A stretch of 64,000 nt of DNA from Roseobacter fucihabitans. GTDB lineage: Bacteria; Pseudomonadota; Alphaproteobacteria; Rhodobacterales; Rhodobacteraceae. The notes below the pieces were generated by a model. It saw nothing but the letters and a program-made list of their open reading frames with translations, made no database searches and had not been told where the DNA came from. The stretch spans positions 464,501 to 528,500 of the forward strand of contig NZ_CP143423.1 in the NCBI RefSeq assembly GCF_014337925.2, given 5' to 3'. The position numbers were made by a program, and so were the translations under genes. Shown piece after piece: positions 46,557 to 56,565 of the stretch (the first letter of the stretch is position 1; every line of letters starts with the position of its first letter).

Positions 46557-46585
46557 CGTTTAAGCTGAAGCCTGAGGGGTGTCAA
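46557..46585 (-). promoter_or_regulatory. Promoter of tRNA-Leu
   Basis: On the minus strand TTGACA (46580-46585) and TAAACG (46557-46562) are separated by 17 bases; transcription would start near 46550, about ten bases before the tRNA. The -35 is perfect, the -10 only partial. Confidence 0.6.
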
Positions 46586-46756
46586 ACGAAAACTCGCTCT
46601 ATATTACTCCGCGAAACGACCCAAAATAAAGCGCCGAATCTTCATATTCTGGCAAGCGACTATGTGTTTTCATACGCAGGCCTGCGCTCAATTGCACCTT
46701 GTTTTGCGAAGTTTGCGCAGGTACATCGAATGCAAGTGGATAAGTTGGAGCGAGCA

Positions 46757-47740
46757 ATGCCAAAACTGGTGACGATCTATGGTGGTTCGGGTTTTGTCGG
46801 GCGCTATATCGCGCGGCGCATGGCGAAAGCTGGTTGGCGTGTGCGTGTCGCTGTGCGCCGTCCGAACGAGGCGATGTTCGTTAAACCTTACGGCGTGGTC
46901 GGTCAGGTCGAACCGGTGCTGTGCAACGTGCGCGATGATGCGTCGGTGCAGGCAGTCATGAAAGGCGCAGATGCCGTCGTGAATTGTGTCGGGATCCTTG
47001 CAGAAACAGGCAAGAACCAGTTCGATACGGTACAGGCCGAGGGTGCGACACGGATCGCCCGGATCGCGCGAGAGCAGGGCGTGGATAGGGTGGTGCACAT
47101 TTCAGCCATTGGTGCTGATGCGGCGTCGGAAAGCCTCTATGCGCAGACCAAGGCGCGGGGCGAGGCGGGTGTTTTGGAGCATTTCCCCGATGCTGTCATT
47201 CTGCGCCCGTCGATTGTTTTTGGTGCCGAAGATCAATTCTTCAATCGCTTTGCTTCCATGAGCTGTCTGGGACCAATCCTGCCCGTTGTCGGAGCAGATA
47301 CCCGCTTTCAACCGGTCTATGTCGATGATGTTGCTCAGGCGGCTGAACGTGCGCTGACGGGCCCGGTGGCTTCCGGCATCTATGAATTGGGCGGCCCGGA
47401 CATCGCGACATTCCGGGCGTTGATGCATCAGATGTTGAAGGTCATTCACCGGCGCAAATTGGTCATTAACACCCCATTTTTTGTTGCGAGGTTGATGGGG
47501 TTTGGGTTCGATATGTTGCAGAAACTGAGCCTCGGTTTATTTACCAACACATTGATTACACGCGATCAGGTGCGCAATCTGTCAAATGACAATGTCGTCG
47601 GTGAGGGCGTCAAAACCTTTGCAGATATCGGGATCAGGCCAATTTCAATGTCCTCGGTCTTGCCGGATTACCTGTGGCGGTTTCGCCCGTCCGGACAATA
47701 CGACGCGATCAAGAAATCTGCCCAAAACCTGCGACCCTAG
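46757..47740 (+). CDS. Complex I NDUFA9-like NAD(P)-binding protein
   Basis: 327 residues from ATG at 46757 with GGAG seven bases upstream (46746-46749). An atypical SDR: TIYGGSGFVGRYIARRMAKAG, VNCVGILAE, VHISAIGADA and the FNRFASM...P site. It matches the alphaproteobacterial homologue of mitochondrial NDUFA9 (39-40 kDa accessory subunit), which binds NADPH and stabilises complex I in mitochondria. Convergent with uppP; the two stops overlap. Confidence 0.9.
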   Translation: MPKLVTIYGGSGFVGRYIARRMAKAGWRVRVAVRRPNEAMFVKPYGVVGQVEPVLCNVRDDASVQAVMKGADAVVNCVGILAETGKNQFDTVQAEGATRIARIAREQGVDRVVHISAIGADAASESLYAQTKARGEAGVLEHFPDAVILRPSIVFGAEDQFFNRFASMSCLGPILPVVGADTRFQPVYVDDVAQAAERALTGPVASGIYELGGPDIATFRALMHQMLKVIHRRKLVINTPFFVARLMGFGFDMLQKLSLGLFTNTLITRDQVRNLSNDNVVGEGVKTFADIGIRPISMSSVLPDYLWRFRPSGQYDAIKKSAQNLRP

Positions 47741-48540
47741 ACGTAGGCATAGATCAGTAAGACGATTCCCAATATGATCCTGTAGATCACATAGGGCGTG
47801 AAGCTGACGCTGCGCAGTAAACGCATCATTAAAATCAGGGCAATCAGCGCGGCGAAAAAGGCAAATACCGCCGCGATGAGACCATCCCGCGCGATGGCCC
47901 AATCCGCCTCTTGCACCACATCGACGCTGAGAAGCAGGCCGGAGGCTGCGATTGTGGGGATGGACATCAACATGGACAATTTCGCGGCGTCTTCGCGCGC
48001 ATAGCCCAAGCGGCGCGCGGCGGTGATGGTGATGCCGGATCTGGATGTGCCCGGGATCAGTGCGAGGACCTGAGCGAAGCCCATGAGAACGGCATCCTTG
48101 AGCGTCCAATCGGAGGCTTTTTGTTCGGTTTTGCCTGTCTTGTCAGCCCAGTAGAGCACAATGCCGAACCCGAGCATCGTCCAGCCTATCACGGTCACGG
48201 AGCGCATTGCCTCGTCTAATCCGCTGAGTTTGATGGCGGCACCGGCGAGTATCACGGGCACGGTGCTTATCGCGAGACAAAGCGCCAGAAAGGCCCCCTT
48301 CGTATCAACGCGTCCACGCAGTAATCGCATCGTGCCGTTGAGTGCGATTTTCACATCCGCCCAGAAGTAAGTGACCACTGCAAAGAGAGTGCCAACATGC
48401 ACCGCGACGTCAATGGCAAGTCCCTGATCCGGTCCCCCGGTCAGGGCGGGCAGGAGCACCAGATGGCCCGAAGAGCTGATGGGGAGGAATTCCGTCAGGC
48501 CCTGAATGGCGGCGACAAGGAAGAGCTGGAATAAGGTCAT
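47737..48540 (-). CDS. uppP: Undecaprenyl-diphosphatase
   Basis: 267 residues from ATG at 48540. BacA-type UppP signatures: QGLTEFLPISSSGHLVLLP and LIPGTSRSGITITAARRLG, with about eight membrane helices. It dephosphorylates undecaprenyl diphosphate to recycle the lipid carrier of peptidoglycan. The 219 bases upstream (48541-48759) are an AT-rich promoter region shared with the rightward gltD; TATACATATATA is visible near 48671. Confidence 0.95.
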   Translation of the reverse strand: MTLFQLFLVAAIQGLTEFLPISSSGHLVLLPALTGGPDQGLAIDVAVHVGTLFAVVTYFWADVKIALNGTMRLLRGRVDTKGAFLALCLAISTVPVILAGAAIKLSGLDEAMRSVTVIGWTMLGFGIVLYWADKTGKTEQKASDWTLKDAVLMGFAQVLALIPGTSRSGITITAARRLGYAREDAAKLSMLMSIPTIAASGLLLSVDVVQEADWAIARDGLIAAVFAFFAALIALILMMRLLRSVSFTPYVIYRIILGIVLLIYAYV

Positions 48541-48759
48541 CAAAAAGGTTCCGGGCTATCGCGGTTTCCTGTGGTATAAAGCGAGGGAATCAAAAGAAAA
48601 GCGCCAATAAAGGACCGATATGGACCTTTAAATGCTCTGATTTTTCTAATTTTTCCACCATGGACTAAAAATATACATATATAGGGAAGTAATCCTGACT
48701 TTATTTCCTGTTTTGGTTCGCGTAAGGCTGCGCATCTGAGTTCGTGGAGGAATTGATCG

Positions 48760-50190
48760 ATGTCCGGACAGCCCATGTTGAAATTCGTGACCGTTGAGCG
48801 GGATATGCCCGAGAAACGTACAGCAGATATGCGCCGGGAAGATTTCAATGAAATCTACGCGGAGTATGCTGAGGCCAAGGCGAAGGAGCAATCCAGCCGG
48901 TGCAGCCAATGCGGCGTGCCTTATTGTCAAAGCCATTGCCCCCTGCACAATAATATCCCCGACTGGCTGCGGTTGACGGCGGAAGGGCGCTTGCGTGAAG
49001 CCTATGAGGTCAGCCAGGCGACCAATACCTTCCCGGAGATTTGTGGCCGTATTTGTCCGCAGGATCGCCTGTGCGAGGGCAATTGCGTGATCGAAAAATC
49101 GGGCCATGGCACGGTGACCATTGGGGCCGTGGAGAAATACATTACCGACACGGCCTTTGATCAAGGCTGGGTGCTGCCGATTGCGCCCACACAAGAACGC
49201 GCGGAAACTGTGGGTATCATTGGTGCCGGTCCGGGTGGCTTGGCCGCCGCTGACGTTCTGCGCCGCGCGGGCGTGCAGGTGACGGTCTATGACAGCCATG
49301 ATCGGGCGGGCGGATTGCTGACCTATGGCATCCCCGGTTTCAAGCTGGAAAAAGACATCGTGATGCGCCGCAATGCGCAATTCGAAGAGGGTGGCGTTAA
49401 GTTTGAGCTCAATACCACGGTCGGCAAGGATATCAGTTTTGCGGATATTCGAGCGCAACATGATGCGGTGATCATCGCCACAGGTGTTTATAAATCAAGG
49501 GAAATTGAAGCGCCGGGCGTCGGCGGCAAGGGCCTTGTGCGGGCGATTGATTTCCTGACGGCGAGCAACCGCAAGAGCTTTGGCGACACCGTGCCGGAGT
49601 TCGATTCCGGTGAGTTGAACGCGGAAGGCAAGCGCGTTGTTGTGATCGGCGGGGGCGACACGGCGATGGATTGCGTGCGCACGTCGGTGCGCCAGGGCGC
49701 GACGTCGGTGAAGTGCCTTTATCGTCGCGACCGCGCCAATATGCCGGGCAGCCAGCGCGAGGTTCAGAACGCCGAGGAAGAGGGCGTGGTGTTTGAATGG
49801 CTCTGTGCGCCCAAAGGGTTTGTGGGCGATCCCGTGACCGGTGTTATGGTGCAGAAAATGCGTCTGGGTGCGCCGGATGCCACCGGGCGTCAGGCCCCGG
49901 AAGTGATCGAGGGTGCGGATTATGTTGAGGGTGCGGACATCGTGATCATGGCGCTGGGCTTTGAGCCCGAAGCCCTGCCGACCCTTTGGGACCAGCCCGA
50001 TTTACCGGTCACGCGCTGGGGCACGATCAAGGCGGAGTTCACCAGCGGCGCGACCGACCTTGAGGGCGTCTATGCGGTGGGGGACATCGTGCGCGGCGCA
50101 TCATTGGTCGTCTGGGCGATCCGGGATGGGCGTGATTGTGCCGAGGCGATTTTGGGCCGGTTTGGCGCTGCGGCACTGGCGGCAGAATGA
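48760..50190 (+). CDS. gltD: Glutamate synthase small subunit
   Basis: 476 residues. N-terminal iron-sulfur cysteines (CSQCGVPYCQSHCPL and CGRICPQDRLCEGNC), FAD motif IIGAGPGGLAAADVL and NADPH motif VIGGGDTAMDCVRTS are all in order. It feeds electrons from NADPH to GltB. The gltB gene lies 1 kb downstream with two GFA-family genes in between. Confidence 0.96.
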   Translation: MSGQPMLKFVTVERDMPEKRTADMRREDFNEIYAEYAEAKAKEQSSRCSQCGVPYCQSHCPLHNNIPDWLRLTAEGRLREAYEVSQATNTFPEICGRICPQDRLCEGNCVIEKSGHGTVTIGAVEKYITDTAFDQGWVLPIAPTQERAETVGIIGAGPGGLAAADVLRRAGVQVTVYDSHDRAGGLLTYGIPGFKLEKDIVMRRNAQFEEGGVKFELNTTVGKDISFADIRAQHDAVIIATGVYKSREIEAPGVGGKGLVRAIDFLTASNRKSFGDTVPEFDSGELNAEGKRVVVIGGGDTAMDCVRTSVRQGATSVKCLYRRDRANMPGSQREVQNAEEEGVVFEWLCAPKGFVGDPVTGVMVQKMRLGAPDATGRQAPEVIEGADYVEGADIVIMALGFEPEALPTLWDQPDLPVTRWGTIKAEFTSGATDLEGVYAVGDIVRGASLVVWAIRDGRDCAEAILGRFGAAALAAE

Positions 50191-50293
50191 GGGTCACGGC
50201 CTGTACACCTCCTGTGCACCGATGCTGTGCACCGCCCGCACGGGTCTTGCGTACTAGGGCGCAGCTGCTGACCTTTCGGGCAGAGGATGTGAT

Positions 50294-50719
50294 ATGAACG
50301 ATGCGGCGATGCTTGAAGGGCGCTGCCTTTGCGGCGCGGTCACCATCAAGGTGCATGCGCCGAACCCGCGCTTGCGGGCCTGTCATTGCGGCATGTGCCG
50401 CCAACATACCAGCGGGATGTTCATTTCGGTGGATACCGAGCAGGAAGGCATGGTGATTGAAGGTCCCGGCATAAGCTTTCGCTCCTCGGAATGGGCGGAA
50501 CGCGGTTTCTGCGGCACCTGCGGATCAACACTTTGGTATGGCACCGTTCATGACGGCGCACGTCATCTGGCCGCAGGGCTGTTTGAAAATGCCGCCGGTG
50601 GCGAGATGAAGCTGGAATTTTTCGCGGATCAATGTCCGCAGGGCTACGGGTTGCGCGGGGATCACCGCAGGCTAAGCACTGAAGAGACAATTGCGATGTT
50701 TAGCGGGGATGACGCATGA
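50294..50719 (+). CDS. GFA-family (CENP-V/formaldehyde-activating-like) protein 1
   Basis: 141 residues. Zinc-binding cysteines in EGRCLCGAVTIKV, ACHCGMCRQHTSGM and GFCGTCGSTLWY match the Mss4-like GFA fold. Some members react with glutathione adducts, but most have no shown activity; the glutathione-formaldehyde role given to the name-giver is doubtful for distant members. Overlaps the second GFA gene by four bases. Confidence 0.9.
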   Translation: MNDAAMLEGRCLCGAVTIKVHAPNPRLRACHCGMCRQHTSGMFISVDTEQEGMVIEGPGISFRSSEWAERGFCGTCGSTLWYGTVHDGARHLAAGLFENAAGGEMKLEFFADQCPQGYGLRGDHRRLSTEETIAMFSGDDA

Positions 50720-51195
50720 CGGATGCAGCGGCGAGAGACGCCCTGATTGCACCACACCGGCGCACCGGCCGACTTTCGGGCCGGTGCCTTTGCGGTGCGG
50801 TCAGCATCGAGGTTGACGGCAAGTATGTCGCGGCGATCGGTGCCTGCCACTGCGTCATGTGCCAACGGTGGAGCGGGATGCTGTTCGGCTCCTTTGTGGC
50901 TGAGACGCAGGGGGTCGCGGTCACGGGGCCCGTGCGCAGCTATGTCTCCTCCTCCTTCTCAGAGCGGGGCTTTTGTGAGACCTGCGGCAGCCCAATCTGG
51001 CTGAGGGCCACTGACCGGGATGAACCGGAGATCGAGCTTTTTCCGGGGCTTTTCAAAGAAGCAGCGGATTTTGCGCTTCTGTCCGAAATCTACACAGACC
51101 TTGCGCCGAATTATGCGTGCCTCAAGGGTGAACACATCCGCAGAACACGGGCCGAGGTACAGGCCAAACACCCCTTTGTTGAAGGAGACAACTGA
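50716..51195 (+). CDS. GFA-family (CENP-V/formaldehyde-activating-like) protein 2
   Basis: 159 residues, a paralogue of the gene before it: SGRCLCGAVSIEV, ACHCVMCQRWSGML and GFCETCGSPIWL carry the same cysteines. An extra N-terminal 20 residues are present. ATG overlaps the previous stop and its TGA shares a base with the gltB ATG (TGATG), so the pair is locked into the gltD-gltB operon. Confidence 0.9.
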   Translation: MTDAAARDALIAPHRRTGRLSGRCLCGAVSIEVDGKYVAAIGACHCVMCQRWSGMLFGSFVAETQGVAVTGPVRSYVSSSFSERGFCETCGSPIWLRATDRDEPEIELFPGLFKEAADFALLSEIYTDLAPNYACLKGEHIRRTRAEVQAKHPFVEGDN

Positions 51196-54100
51196 TGACC
51201 ACATATGATGACGCATGGGTTGCACGCGAAGAAGCCAAACGCAGCCTTATGGCGGAAAACGGTCTTTATGATACCTCCGAGGAGCATTCCTCCTGTGGCG
51301 TCGGTCTTGTAGTGTCCATTGACGGCAAGAAAAGCCGTGGTGTTGTGGAAAACGGCATCAAGGCGCTGAAGGCGATCTGGCACCGGGGTGCGGTGGATGC
51401 GGATGGCAAGACCGGGGATGGTGCGGGCATCCACGTGCAAATTCCGGTCGATTTCTTTTACGATCAGGTTAAACGAACGGGCCACGCGCCGCGCAAAGGC
51501 GAGTTGATCGCTGTGGGGCAGGTGTTTTTGCCGCGCACCGATTTTGGTGCGCAGGAAACATGTCGCACAATCGTGGAAACTGAAGTGTTGCGCATGGGCT
51601 ATTACATCTATGGCTGGCGCCATGTGCCGGTGGATATTTCATGCCTGGGTGATAAGGCCAATGCGACCCGGCCCGAGATCGAACAGATCCTGATCTCCAA
51701 CGCCAAGGGCGTGGATGAGGACACATTTGAGCGCGAACTTTATGTGATCCGGCGGCGCATTGAAAAGGCGGCTTTGGCCGCACAGGTGCCGACATTATAT
51801 ATTGCTTCGATGTCGTGCCGGTCGATCATTTACAAGGGTATGATGCTGGCCGAACAGGTGGCGGAGTTTTACCCCGACCTGATGGATGAGCGTTTCGAGA
51901 GCGCCTTTGCGATTTATCACCAGCGCTATTCCACCAATACATTTCCACAATGGTGGTTGGCGCAGCCGTTCCGCATGTTGGCGCATAACGGCGAGATTAA
52001 TACGCTCAAGGGCAACCTGAATTGGATGAAAAGCCATGAGATCCGCATGGCATCCAGTGCGTTCGGCGATATGGCCGAGGATATCAAGCCCATCGTCGCG
52101 GCGGGATCATCCGATAGTGCGGCGTTGGATGCCGTTTTCGAGGTCTTGGTGCGCGCGGGGCGCAATGCGCCGATGGCCAAAACCATGCTGGTCCCCGAAA
52201 GCTGGTCGAAACAGGCGATTGAATTGCCGCAGGCCTGGCGCGATATGTATTCCTATTGCAACTCGGTGATGGAGCCCTGGGATGGTCCGGCGGCGTTGGC
52301 GATGACCGATGGGCGTTGGGTTTGCGCGGGGCTGGATCGCAACGGGCTGCGGCCGATGCGATACGTCGTGACGAAGGCTGGCATGCTGATCGCGGGTTCC
52401 GAGACCGGCATGGTGCCTTTGAACGAGGCCAATGTGGTTGAAAAAGGCGCGTTGGGTCCGGGGCAATTGCTGGCTGTGGACATGAAAACCGGCGAATTGT
52501 TCCATGACAAGGCGATCAAGAACAAGCTGGCGGCCTCCCAACCCTTCGGTGATTGGGTGGGCAAGATCAATGATCTCGAAGAGGCGTTGGGCCATGTGAC
52601 CGAAAAGCCAATTTTTACCGGGGGTGAGCTGCGCAAGCGGCAGGTGGCGGCGGGTTATACCGTGGAGGAGCTGGAGCAGATTCTGGCCCCGATGGCAGAG
52701 GACGCCAAAGAGGTACTGGCCTCGATGGGGGATGATACCCCGTCGGCTGTCTTATCCGGGCAATACCGCCCCTTGAGCCATTTTTTCCGCCAGAATTTCA
52801 GCCAGGTGACCAACCCGCCTATTGATTCCTTGCGTGAATTCAGGGTGATGAGCCTGAAGACACGCTTCGGGAACCTCAAGAACGTGCTCGATGAGGACAG
52901 CAGCCAGACCGAGATTCTGACGCTGGACAGCCCCTTCATGGGTAATGCGCAGTTTCAGGAACTCACCACGCATTTCAACTCGGAACTGGTGACGCTGGAT
53001 TGTACCTTTACCCCCGGCGGCGAAACCTTGAGCGCGGGGCTTGAGCGTATCCGGGCGGAGGCCGAAGACGCAGTGCGGTCCGGTGCCGGGCATATCGTGC
53101 TGACCGATCAGCTGTCGAATGCGGATAAGGTTGCTATGCCGATGATCCTGGCGACCTCAGCCGTGCACAGCCATCTGGTGCGCAAGGGTCTGCGCACCTT
53201 TACCTCGATCAATGTGCGCTCAGCCGAATGTGTGGATCCGCATTATTTCGCGGTGCTCATTGGAGCGGGGGCGACCATCGTCAACGCCTATCTCGCTGAG
53301 GATTCATTGGCGGATCGGATTGAACGCGGTCTGCTTGATATGACGCTGACCAAGGCGATTGATCGTTACCGTGTGGCGATTGATCAGGGCTTGCTCAAGA
53401 TCATGGCCAAGATGGGCATTTCGGTTATTTCCTCCTATCGCGGCGGGCTCAATTTCGAAGCGGTGGGCCTGTCCCGTGCGATGGTGGCGGAATATTTCCC
53501 CGGCATGACCAGCCGGATTTCGGGCATCGGCGTGATCGGCATTCAGCGCAAAGCCGAAGAGGTTCACGCGCGGGCCTGGGGGGCGGCTTCCTCCGTGCTG
53601 CCCATCGGTGGTTTTTACAAGGCGCGCAAATCCGGCGAGACCCATGCCTGGGAAGCGACCTCGATGCATATGATGCAGATGGCGTGCAACAAGGCCTCTT
53701 ATGAGATGTGGAAGCAATATTCGGCCAAGATGCAGAGCAACCCGCCGATCCATTTGCGCGATCTGTTGGAGATCAAACCGCTGGGCAAATCGATTCCGTT
53801 GGAGGAGGTCGAGAGCATCACCTCGATCCGCAAGCGTTTCGTCACACCAGGCATGTCGCTTGGGGCGTTGAGCCCTGAGGCGCATAAGACGCTGAACGTG
53901 GCGATGAACCGGATCGGTGCGAAATCCGATAGCGGCGAGGGCGGCGAAGACCCTGCACATTTCGTGCCGGAACCGAATGGGGACAACCCCTCGGCCAAGA
54001 TCAAACAGGTCGCGAGTGGGCGTTTCGGCGTCACGGCGGAATACCTCAACCAATGCGAAGAGTTGGAGATCAAGGTTGCGCAGGGTGCCAAGCCCGGCGA

Positions 54101-55727
54101 GGGCGGGCAGTTGCCGGGGATGAAGGTCACGGACCTGATTGCGCGGCTGCGCCATTCGACCAAGGGCGTGACGCTGATTTCACCGCCGCCGCACCACGAT
54201 ATTTATTCCATCGAGGACCTGGCGCAGCTGATTTATGACCTCAAACAGATCAACCCGCGCTGCAAGGTGACGGTAAAGCTGGTGGCCTCATCCGGTGTCG
54301 GTACAATTGCCGCCGGGGTGGCCAAGGCCAAGGCCGATATCATCCTGATTTCGGGCCATAACGGTGGCACCGGTGCGAGCCCCGCAACCTCCATCAAATA
54401 CGCAGGCCTGCCCTGGGAAATGGGCCTCACTGAGGCGCATCAGGTATTGAGCATGAACAACCTGCGCGAGCGGGTGACATTGCGCACCGATGGCGGTTTG
54501 CGCACCGGGCGTGATATTGTCATGGCGGCGATGCTGGGGGCTGAGGAATATGGCATCGGCACCGCAGCCCTGATCGCGATGGGCTGCATCATGGTGCGCC
54601 AGTGCCAGTCCAACACCTGCCCCGTGGGCGTGTGCACGCAGGATGAATCACTGCGTGAAAAATTCACCGGCAATGCCGATAAGGTCGTGAACCTGATCAC
54701 CTTTTACGCCACTGAAGTACGCGAAATCCTAGCCCGGATCGGAGCGCGGTCCTTGGATGATGTGATCGGGCGCGCCGATCTTCTGGCGCAGGTCAGCCGG
54801 GGATCTTCGCATCTGGATGATCTGGATCTGAACCCGCTTTTAATCACCGTGGATGGGGCAGCCGAGATTGTTTATGACCGCGCCAAGCCGCGGAACCCGG
54901 TGCCTGATACGCTGGATGCGGAGATCGTGCGCGATGCCGCGCGGTTCCTGGAGGACGGTGAAAAGATGCAATTGTCCTATGCGGTGCAGAACACACATCG
55001 TACCGTGGGCACGCGCACCTCAAGCCATATTGTCAAGAAGTTCGGCATGCGCAATCAGCTGCAACCCGATCACCTGACGGTGAAGTTGTCGGGATCTGCG
55101 GGTCAATCGCTGGGGGCTTTTGCCGCACCGGGCCTGAAGCTCGAAGTCTCCGGGGATGCCAATGATTACGTCGGCAAGGGCTTGTCGGGCGGCACGATCG
55201 TGGTGCGCCCACCGATGGCATCCCCCATCGAGGCGGCCAAGAATACCATCATAGGCAACACAGTGCTTTATGGCGCGACGGATGGGTATTTATTCGCCGC
55301 CGGGCGTGCGGGCGAGCGGTTTGCTGTGCGTAATTCGGGGGCCAAGGTGGTGATCGAGGGCTGCGGGTCCAACGGGTGTGAATATATGACCGGCGGTGTG
55401 GCGGTGATCCTGGGCGATATCGGTGCCAATTTCGGGGCCGGGATGACGGGCGGCATGGCCTATCTTTATGACCCCGAAGATAAGGCCCCAGCGATGATGA
55501 ACATGGAAACGCTGGTGACCTGTCCGGTCACGGTGGATCACTGGATGCTGCAATTGGAAACGCTGATCGAAACGCATCTGCGCGAGACTGGCAGCCGACG
55601 TGCGGCGGACATCCTGCAACATTGGGAGAGCGAAAAGCACCATTTTCTACAGGTCTGCCCCAAGGAGATGCTGGTGCATTTGCCCGCTCCGCTAGAGATC
55701 GAGGAGACCGCCCTTCCCGCGGAATGA
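51195..55727 (+). CDS. gltB: Glutamate synthase large subunit
   Basis: 1510 residues, full length. The N-terminal glutaminase nucleophile is C34 (EEHSSCGVGLVV), so a 33-residue propeptide is removed. The FMN/synthase domain has SGHNGGTGASPATSIKYAG and the [3Fe-4S] cysteines CIMVRQCQSNTCPVGVC; the C-terminal glycine-rich beta-helix repeats (GGTIVVRPP, GANFGAGMTGGMAYLY) follow. Makes two glutamates from 2-oxoglutarate and glutamine with GltD. Confidence 0.97.
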   Translation: MTTYDDAWVAREEAKRSLMAENGLYDTSEEHSSCGVGLVVSIDGKKSRGVVENGIKALKAIWHRGAVDADGKTGDGAGIHVQIPVDFFYDQVKRTGHAPRKGELIAVGQVFLPRTDFGAQETCRTIVETEVLRMGYYIYGWRHVPVDISCLGDKANATRPEIEQILISNAKGVDEDTFERELYVIRRRIEKAALAAQVPTLYIASMSCRSIIYKGMMLAEQVAEFYPDLMDERFESAFAIYHQRYSTNTFPQWWLAQPFRMLAHNGEINTLKGNLNWMKSHEIRMASSAFGDMAEDIKPIVAAGSSDSAALDAVFEVLVRAGRNAPMAKTMLVPESWSKQAIELPQAWRDMYSYCNSVMEPWDGPAALAMTDGRWVCAGLDRNGLRPMRYVVTKAGMLIAGSETGMVPLNEANVVEKGALGPGQLLAVDMKTGELFHDKAIKNKLAASQPFGDWVGKINDLEEALGHVTEKPIFTGGELRKRQVAAGYTVEELEQILAPMAEDAKEVLASMGDDTPSAVLSGQYRPLSHFFRQNFSQVTNPPIDSLREFRVMSLKTRFGNLKNVLDEDSSQTEILTLDSPFMGNAQFQELTTHFNSELVTLDCTFTPGGETLSAGLERIRAEAEDAVRSGAGHIVLTDQLSNADKVAMPMILATSAVHSHLVRKGLRTFTSINVRSAECVDPHYFAVLIGAGATIVNAYLAEDSLADRIERGLLDMTLTKAIDRYRVAIDQGLLKIMAKMGISVISSYRGGLNFEAVGLSRAMVAEYFPGMTSRISGIGVIGIQRKAEEVHARAWGAASSVLPIGGFYKARKSGETHAWEATSMHMMQMACNKASYEMWKQYSAKMQSNPPIHLRDLLEIKPLGKSIPLEEVESITSIRKRFVTPGMSLGALSPEAHKTLNVAMNRIGAKSDSGEGGEDPAHFVPEPNGDNPSAKIKQVASGRFGVTAEYLNQCEELEIKVAQGAKPGEGGQLPGMKVTDLIARLRHSTKGVTLISPPPHHDIYSIEDLAQLIYDLKQINPRCKVTVKLVASSGVGTIAAGVAKAKADIILISGHNGGTGASPATSIKYAGLPWEMGLTEAHQVLSMNNLRERVTLRTDGGLRTGRDIVMAAMLGAEEYGIGTAALIAMGCIMVRQCQSNTCPVGVCTQDESLREKFTGNADKVVNLITFYATEVREILARIGARSLDDVIGRADLLAQVSRGSSHLDDLDLNPLLITVDGAAEIVYDRAKPRNPVPDTLDAEIVRDAARFLEDGEKMQLSYAVQNTHRTVGTRTSSHIVKKFGMRNQLQPDHLTVKLSGSAGQSLGAFAAPGLKLEVSGDANDYVGKGLSGGTIVVRPPMASPIEAAKNTIIGNTVLYGATDGYLFAAGRAGERFAVRNSGAKVVIEGCGSNGCEYMTGGVAVILGDIGANFGAGMTGGMAYLYDPEDKAPAMMNMETLVTCPVTVDHWMLQLETLIETHLRETGSRRAADILQHWESEKHHFLQVCPKEMLVHLPAPLEIEETALPAE

Positions 55728-55790
55728 TCGCCCGGCTCACCTTGTGTCTTTGCGGTTCACAAGCCCGCTGGGCGACCCTATAGCTAGGTC

Positions 55791-56510
55791 ATGGCACCGC
55801 GCGCGAAAAAGAAGGTCGGTAAGGCTCGCTCCTCTGCATCTCTGCGGCGCAGGGTCCGTAAGATCATATGGCGCAGCCTCTTGGGCTTTATCGGCATCGT
55901 TCTGCTGCTGATCGCGCTGGGCGCGGTGGTTAACCCGCCGACGACCCCCTATATGAGCGCCGAATCCCGCCGTCTGGGCGGGGTGTCACAGGACTGGGTA
56001 GAGATGGCCGCGATTGCGCCAGTGATGGCGCGCGCCGTGGTGGCCGCAGAGGATGCGAATTTCTGTACCCATTGGGGTTTCGATTTGCCCGCGATCAAGG
56101 CCGCGATTGCGCAAGGCAGCAATCGGGGGGCGTCTACGATCAGCCAGCAAACTGTGAAAAACGTCTATCTCTGGCATGGGCGCAATTATACGCGCAAGGC
56201 TCTGGAAGCCCTGTTGACCCCGGTGTTGGAAGCGTTCTGGTCCAAGCGGCGCATCGTCGAGGTTTACCTGAACGTGGCCGAATTCGACGAGGGCGTGTTT
56301 GGCGTAAAAGCGGCGTCGCAGCATTATTTTGGCGTCACCCCGGCGCAGTTAAGCGATGTGCAGGCCGCGCGTCTGGCCGCGATTCTGCCTGACCCCAAAG
56401 GGCGTTCGGCCAGCCGCCCGTCTGATTTCGTACGCAAACGGACCCGCGCAATCCTCTCAGGGGCTGCGACAATCGGCAAAGATGGGCGCGCGGCCTGTTT
56501 CGAGAGTTGA
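55791..56510 (+). CDS. mtgA: Monofunctional peptidoglycan glycosyltransferase
   Basis: 239 residues. A basic N-terminus and one membrane anchor (about residues 33-51) precede the GT51 domain: the catalytic-Glu box VVAAEDANFCTHWGFD, GASTISQQTVKNVYLW and RIVEVYLNVAEFDEGVFGV. It polymerises lipid II into glycan strands. Has no transpeptidase domain. Lies 63 bases after gltB. Confidence 0.95.
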   Translation: MAPRAKKKVGKARSSASLRRRVRKIIWRSLLGFIGIVLLLIALGAVVNPPTTPYMSAESRRLGGVSQDWVEMAAIAPVMARAVVAAEDANFCTHWGFDLPAIKAAIAQGSNRGASTISQQTVKNVYLWHGRNYTRKALEALLTPVLEAFWSKRRIVEVYLNVAEFDEGVFGVKAASQHYFGVTPAQLSDVQAARLAAILPDPKGRSASRPSDFVRKRTRAILSGAATIGKDGRAACFES

Positions 56511-56565
56511 ATTTGGTGGCGGTTGCGGGCATTGAAGGGTGACCTCGAACAACCCGGATTTTGCC

